From NCBI GenBank assembly GCA_036501845.1, contig DASXZO010000062.1, positions 1 through 51,897 on the forward strand: 51,897 nucleotides of DNA, in the 5' to 3' direction. The notes beneath the pieces were generated by a model that saw only the letters and a list, made by a program, of their open reading frames with translations, did not search any database and was not told the DNA's origin. Made by a program: the position numbers and the translations under genes. Each line of letters begins with the position of its first letter. The stretch's first letter is position 1. The DNA comes from JBBREP01 sp036501845. Its GTDB lineage: Bacteria; Actinomycetota; Acidimicrobiia; IMCC26256; PALSA-610. Of this stretch, positions 48,578 through 51,897 are shown in pieces.

Positions 48578-49207
48578 ATGGACAGGGTGGTGGTGTACGA
48601 GCGACGACGGCTCGTACGAGAAGGTCTGGCCGGCTACCTGCAGCGCGCCGGTTTCCGAGTGGAATCGTGCGCGAGCCTCGATGAGCTGGTCGCGGCGTTC
48701 AAGGGTCCGGGTGGGCTCGCCGTCGTGAGTTTCGACGGTGGCGCGCTGGAGACCGCGGCCGCGCTCGGCCGAGTGGGTGCGCAGCTTCGGCGCTTCCGAG
48801 TGCTCGCCATCGCCAGCGTGCTCGATCAACTCACGGCACGCCGCCTGCGCGCCTTCGGGATCACCGACATCGCCGCGCCCGAGATCGGCCTGGCTGGAGT
48901 GGTCGAGTTGCTGCGCGCACCGACCGCGCCCTACCTGCGCGCCATCACCCTGCGCGCCACCGAAGCGCGCGTCACGATCCCGAGCCTGACGCCGCGGGAG
49001 CGTGAGGTCGTATCGCTCGTGGGAACCGGACTCACCGCGAGCCAGATCGCCGCGCAACTCCACATCAGTACCAAGACCGTCGAGAACCACAAGCAGCGCG
49101 TGTTCCGCAAGCTCGACGTCCAGAGCCAGTCGCACGCCGTGTCGGTGGCGATGCGCCTCGGACTGCTCGGCCCGGCCCGCTCGCCAGTGGCGGCGGCCGG
49201 GAGCTGA
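48578..49207 (+). CDS. LuxR-type regulator with degenerate receiver, type A copy 1
   Basis: 209 residues from ATG 48578, after GGGAGG. The N-terminal half has the outline of a receiver: DRVVVYERRRLVREGLAGYL (Tyr-Glu where two acids are expected), VVSFDGGALE with an Asp at the phosphorylation place, but no Lys in DIAAPEI. The C-terminal NarL-type helix-turn-helix is intact: LTPREREVVSLVGTGLTASQ, then IAAQLHISTKTVENHKQRVF and RKLDVQSQSHAVSVAMRLG. Paired with a type-B regulator three bases downstream, and this pair recurs from 50.4 kb. Confidence 0.9.
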   Translation: MDRVVVYERRRLVREGLAGYLQRAGFRVESCASLDELVAAFKGPGGLAVVSFDGGALETAAALGRVGAQLRRFRVLAIASVLDQLTARRLRAFGITDIAAPEIGLAGVVELLRAPTAPYLRAITLRATEARVTIPSLTPREREVVSLVGTGLTASQIAAQLHISTKTVENHKQRVFRKLDVQSQSHAVSVAMRLGLLGPARSPVAAAGS

Positions 49208-49210
49208 GTC

Positions 49211-49849
49211 ATGGTCGTGCTCGCGCGTTGTGTCGGCGTCATCGGTGACGGCTGGGCGCGCGATGTCACGGGCGACGCGCTCTTGGCTGCGGGCTGTTCG
49301 ATCGTCGCGCTCGACGATCCTCACCGTGGCGCCGGGTACCCGCACGAACGCGACGCGCTCGTCGATGTGGTCGTAGTAGTCGGCGACGGACTCGAGCGGG
49401 TTCGCACCGCGTGCGGCTACGGCGTCGGCTGCTTGCAGATCCGTTCGCACGCACCCACCGACGACGAGCTCGTCGAGGCGTTGCTCGCGGGCGCCAACGG
49501 GGTGATGACCGACAGCAGCGGCGTGGCCGACCTCTACGAGGCGGTGCGGATCATCGCCGACGGCGGGGTCGCGCTCTCGTCCCGCGACGTGCGCCGCGTG
49601 CTCGACCGGCTGCGGCGCGATCGCGGCACCCTGCGACCGCGAATCGAGCTGACTGCGCGCCAGCGCTCGGTGCTCGAGCTGATCGTGCGCGGCGAATCGG
49701 TGAAGCAGACCGCGCGCACGCTCGGCATCGCGGTGAAGACGGTGGAGAACACCCAGAGCCGTCTCTACCGCCGTCTCGGCGTGCGCAATCGCTCGCAGGC
49801 CGTCGCGGTGGCAATGCAGTCGGGATTGGTCACCCCAGGCGAAGGCTGA
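49211..49849 (+). CDS. LuxR-type regulator with degenerate receiver, type B copy 1
   Basis: 212 residues from ATG 49211, three bases after the type-A stop. The N-terminal half lacks the phosphorylation Asp and acid pair (VGVIGDGWARDVTGDALLAA, VVVVVGDGLERVRTACGYG) and may bind a ligand or a partner instead. C-terminal helix-turn-helix: IELTARQRSVLELIVRGESV, KQTARTLGIAVKTVENTQSR and LYRRLGVRNRSQAVAVAMQS. The recognition helix differs from type A (VENTQSRLY against VENHKQRVF), so the two probably read different half sites or form a heterodimer. Confidence 0.9.
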   Translation: MVVLARCVGVIGDGWARDVTGDALLAAGCSIVALDDPHRGAGYPHERDALVDVVVVVGDGLERVRTACGYGVGCLQIRSHAPTDDELVEALLAGANGVMTDSSGVADLYEAVRIIADGGVALSSRDVRRVLDRLRRDRGTLRPRIELTARQRSVLELIVRGESVKQTARTLGIAVKTVENTQSRLYRRLGVRNRSQAVAVAMQSGLVTPGEG

Positions 49850-50037
49850 GCGCCGAGCCGCGCCGCGCCGCGCACAACGTCCCGTGCACCGATGAAGGGG
49901 CCCTGCTCTCTCGACGCAAGCGGCCCGAAATGACGGTTTGGCATGGTCTGCGACAACACAAGCAGGGGGCGGCGCGTCTCGCCGGCTGGTGGGTCGTCGT
50001 CGATCCGTGGAATGCGGATCGGCGGGAAGTGGGTGGC

Positions 50038-50235
50038 ATGACCCGAGCGTTTCACGTCGTGCGCAATTTGCTCGCTGTGCTCGGCCTCGTATTCGCGGTG
50101 ATTTTCGCGGCGGGCTGGTTGCAAGCACGCGAAGAGATGCACTTCATCGACCTCGACGACGAAGGTCACCGCGCTGCGTCCGTGCGATCGCCAGCGCTGA
50201 CGCCTCGCCGGACTGGCCGCGTCCCCTCGTGGTGA
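50038..50235 (+). CDS. small single-span membrane protein between the LuxR pairs
   Basis: 65 residues from ATG 50038 with GGAAGTGGG upstream. One membrane helix (NLLAVLGLVFAVIFAAGWLQ) followed by an acidic and then basic cytoplasmic or exported tail (EEMHFIDLDDEGHRAASVRS). No homologue recognised. Codon use fits. The 188 bases before it and the 204 bases after it hold no other gene; the latter should contain the promoter of the second LuxR pair. Confidence 0.6.
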   Translation: MTRAFHVVRNLLAVLGLVFAVIFAAGWLQAREEMHFIDLDDEGHRAASVRSPALTPRRTGRVPSW

Positions 50236-50439
50236 CTCGAAGATTGCACCACTCGGTGAAGAGTCGGTTTCGGTTCCGAGTCGTTTCGCCACGAAATGTG
50301 CACTCGATCCCACGGTGTGCGATGCTGCGTGGCACAAGGGCACGGGTGTGGGGCCCTGAACGTAAGGCGGGCGAGCGCGCGGCGGGAGTTCGCGCACGCG
50401 TCCCGGAGGATCGAGGCGGCGCGAAAGGTCCGGGGGCAG

Positions 50440-51075
50440 GTGGCTGAGGGTCACATCGTCATCTACGAGCCGCGCCGGCTCGTGCGTGAGGGGTTGGCGG
50501 CGTTTCTCGGGGGGCAGTTCGACGTCACCGCCTGCGGAAACGTCGCCGAGCTCGAGCTGTCGCTGCGCGGGCGCCTCACCGCCGCCATCGTGAGCCTCGA
50601 CGGCGCGACTGATGCGCTGTGGCGAGCGCTCGGCGGGCCTCTCAAGGCGCGCCGGACGCTGCGGGTCATCGGCATCGCCAGTGCGCTCGACCCTGTCGCG
50701 GCGCGGCGCGCTCGCAGCGTGGGCGTGCGCGAGATCATGCCGTCGGAGGCGGGGCTCCAAGGCGTGGTCGACCTGCTGGGCACGCCGCGCCGGTGGAGCT
50801 CCGACCGCACCGTGCCGCTCCGCGTCGTGCCGCCGCCGGTGGCCGAATTGACTCCTCGCGAGCGCGACGTCATCCAGCTGATCAGTCGGGGTCTCACCGC
50901 CAACCAGATCGCCGACGAGTTGCTGATCAGCTCGAAGACCGTCGAGAACCACAAGCAGCGTGTGTTCCGCAAGCTCGACGTGCAGAGCCAGTCGCACGCG
51001 GTTGCAGTGGCGTTGCGGCTCGGCCTGCTGAATCACGAGATTCAGCATGCGGCGCCTGCAGTCGGTGAGACATGA
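50440..51075 (+). CDS. LuxR-type regulator with degenerate receiver, type A copy 2
   Basis: 211 residues from GTG 50440. Receiver-like half: HIVIYEPRRLVREGLAAFLG (Tyr-Glu at the acid pair), AAIVSLDGATDALWRALGGP with an Asp at the phosphorylation place, no typical Lys. Helix-turn-helix: LTPRERDVIQLISRGLTANQ, IADELLISSKTVENHKQRVF and RKLDVQSQSHAVAVALRLGL. The stretch from SKTVENHK to SQSHAV is identical or nearly so to type A copy 1, so the genes arose by duplication. Overlaps the next gene by four bases (ATGA). Confidence 0.9.
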   Translation: MAEGHIVIYEPRRLVREGLAAFLGGQFDVTACGNVAELELSLRGRLTAAIVSLDGATDALWRALGGPLKARRTLRVIGIASALDPVAARRARSVGVREIMPSEAGLQGVVDLLGTPRRWSSDRTVPLRVVPPPVAELTPRERDVIQLISRGLTANQIADELLISSKTVENHKQRVFRKLDVQSQSHAVAVALRLGLLNHEIQHAAPAVGET

Positions 51076-51797
51076 GCGAAGCCTGCGTGGCGCTTAGCGG
51101 CACCGGATGGCACCGCGGCGGTGTCGAGGGTGCCCTGCGTGCGGCCGGGTTCGACGTGCGCGACGCGCCGCACGGCGAGGTGAGCGACGACGCCGACCTC
51201 GAGTCAGAGTTCGCCTGCGCTACCGATGTCGATCTCGAAGACGCTGATCTCGCCGTCGCGGTGGGCGACGACCTCGCGCGGGTCGCTTGGGCGCACAGCC
51301 GCGGGCTGCCGTGCGTGCTCGTGCGTGACGCCACGCCCGGGCCGCGCGACCTCGTCGAAGCAGTGATGACAGGGGCCGACAGCGTGATCACCGCTGAGGC
51401 CTCGGTCGACGAGTTCCTGCTCGCGGTGCGCACGGTGCTCGGCGGCGAGCTCGCGCTCTCGGCTCGCGACACGCGCAGTGTCGTCGAGCGACTCCGTACC
51501 GACCTGTGGTCGACGCGACCACGAATCGAGCTGACGCCGCGCCAACAGGCTGTGCTCGAGCTGATCGTGAGCGGCGTGTCCGTGAAGCAGACCGCGCGTG
51601 CGCTCGGCATCGCGGTGAAGACGGTCGAGAACACTCAGAGCCGCCTCTACCGGCGGCTCGGTGTGCGCAATCGTGCCCAAGCGGTGGCGGTCGCGATTGC
51701 CGAAGGCCTCGTGCCGGCGCGTCCAGAAAGTGCAGGCGACCGCACTGCGGCGGGCGCCGGGGCGGGTGCAAAATCCCCGGCCGCGCGCGAGGGGTGA
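51072..51797 (+). CDS. LuxR-type regulator with degenerate receiver, type B copy 2
   Basis: 241 residues from ATG 51072. The N-terminal half has no receiver catalytic residues (ALSGTGWHRGGVEGALRAAG, LAVAVGDDLARVAWAHSRGL). Helix-turn-helix: IELTPRQQAVLELIVSGVSV, KQTARALGIAVKTVENTQSR and LYRRLGVRNRAQAVAVAIAE, very close to type B copy 1. A 25-residue Ala/Gly-rich tail follows. Partner of type A copy 2, with which it is translationally coupled. Confidence 0.9.
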   Translation: MSEACVALSGTGWHRGGVEGALRAAGFDVRDAPHGEVSDDADLESEFACATDVDLEDADLAVAVGDDLARVAWAHSRGLPCVLVRDATPGPRDLVEAVMTGADSVITAEASVDEFLLAVRTVLGGELALSARDTRSVVERLRTDLWSTRPRIELTPRQQAVLELIVSGVSVKQTARALGIAVKTVENTQSRLYRRLGVRNRAQAVAVAIAEGLVPARPESAGDRTAAGAGAGAKSPAAREG

Positions 51798-51841
51798 CCA
51801 CCCCTGCCCCGCAACGTTGACTCGTCGTTACGGTCCCGACC

Positions 51842-51897
51842 GTGTCGGCGGCGACGGTGGCCATAGCGCACAGCGACATCCTCGTGCGCGACAGCGT
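51842..51897 (+). CDS. start of a further receiver-like regulator (cut by window edge)
   Basis: From GTG 51842 the frame reads SAATVAIAHSDILVRDSV up to the last base. The pattern (beta strand, then HSDILVRDS) resembles the first strand and helix of a response regulator and of the type-A genes. Only 18 residues are visible, so the call rests on this motif and on the two preceding pairs. Confidence 0.5.
   Translation, partial: MSAATVAIAHSDILVRDS

Noticed and set aside
1..51897. CRISPR arrays, insertion sequences, prophage, secondary-metabolite clusters
   Set aside because: No regularly spaced repeats, transposase, integrase or phage structural genes, and no synthase genes were seen.

Overview
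The window is about 52 kb of high-GC chromosome that looks like an actinobacterium, most likely of the Acidimicrobiia or another early-branching, motile lineage. The reasons are the mycothiol gene mshA with its usual neighbours, an RsiG/AmfC-type protein, a mycobacterial-like gene set (XRE regulator, mshA, YbjN protein, proC, small HTH protein), a FliA/WhiG-type sigma factor with real flagellar genes, and many GTG starts. The phylum is an inference; no rRNA gene is present.

Layout. (1) 1-12.7 kb is a motility region: a TPR-glycosyltransferase (cut by the left edge), a small protein, fliS, fliD and flagellin on the minus strand, then fliA, a divergent LuxR regulator, and flgN-flgK-flgL-fliW on the plus strand facing csrA. 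A foreign-looking three-gene cassette (DUF433, frameshifted DUF5615, immunity-like protein) next to a tRNA 3' fragment interrupts it at 8-9 kb. Promoter-like sites with a GCCGAT -10 core precede flagellin, fliD and flgN, and the flagellin leader carries three evenly spaced ACGGA motifs suited to CsrA. (2) 12.8-26.8 kb is metabolic: alanine dehydrogenase, an ALDH/aminotransferase/Lrp operon, an Rpf-like cell-wall enzyme, two SDRs, DUF2332, a TIM-barrel isomerase, methionine aminopeptidase, truncated haemoglobin, a SET-domain protein, SirB1 and a LON-domain protein. (3) 26.9-32.8 kb holds moaD, rsiG, an XRE regulator, mshA, a YbjN protein, proC, a small HTH protein, a SAM hydrolase and a 29-residue membrane peptide. 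(4) 32.9-41 kb carries a geranylgeranyl-reductase-type flavoprotein and an eight-gene respiratory operon: a split (b6/subunit IV-like) cytochrome bc complex with Rieske protein, a diheme cytochrome c with an unusual insert, an 8Fe ferredoxin and three membrane proteins of unknown role. (5) 41-48.3 kb is the rex-sirC-hemA-hemC-cobA/hemD-hemB-hemL operon. (6) 48.5 kb to the end is a tandem array of paired LuxR-type regulators with degenerate receivers (A1-B1, A2-B2, and the start of a further one).

Themes. Motility appears to be controlled at several levels: FliA promoters, a likely FliW-CsrA-flagellin switch, and possibly an RsiG (c-di-GMP-dependent anti-sigma) input to FliA, since no flgM is visible. 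The respiratory and haem operons sit end to end and Rex links haem supply to redox state. A dispersed intergenic repeat family (about 130 bp) occurs between 13.9 and 32.9 kb, and one copy supplies the last codons and the stop of a gene.
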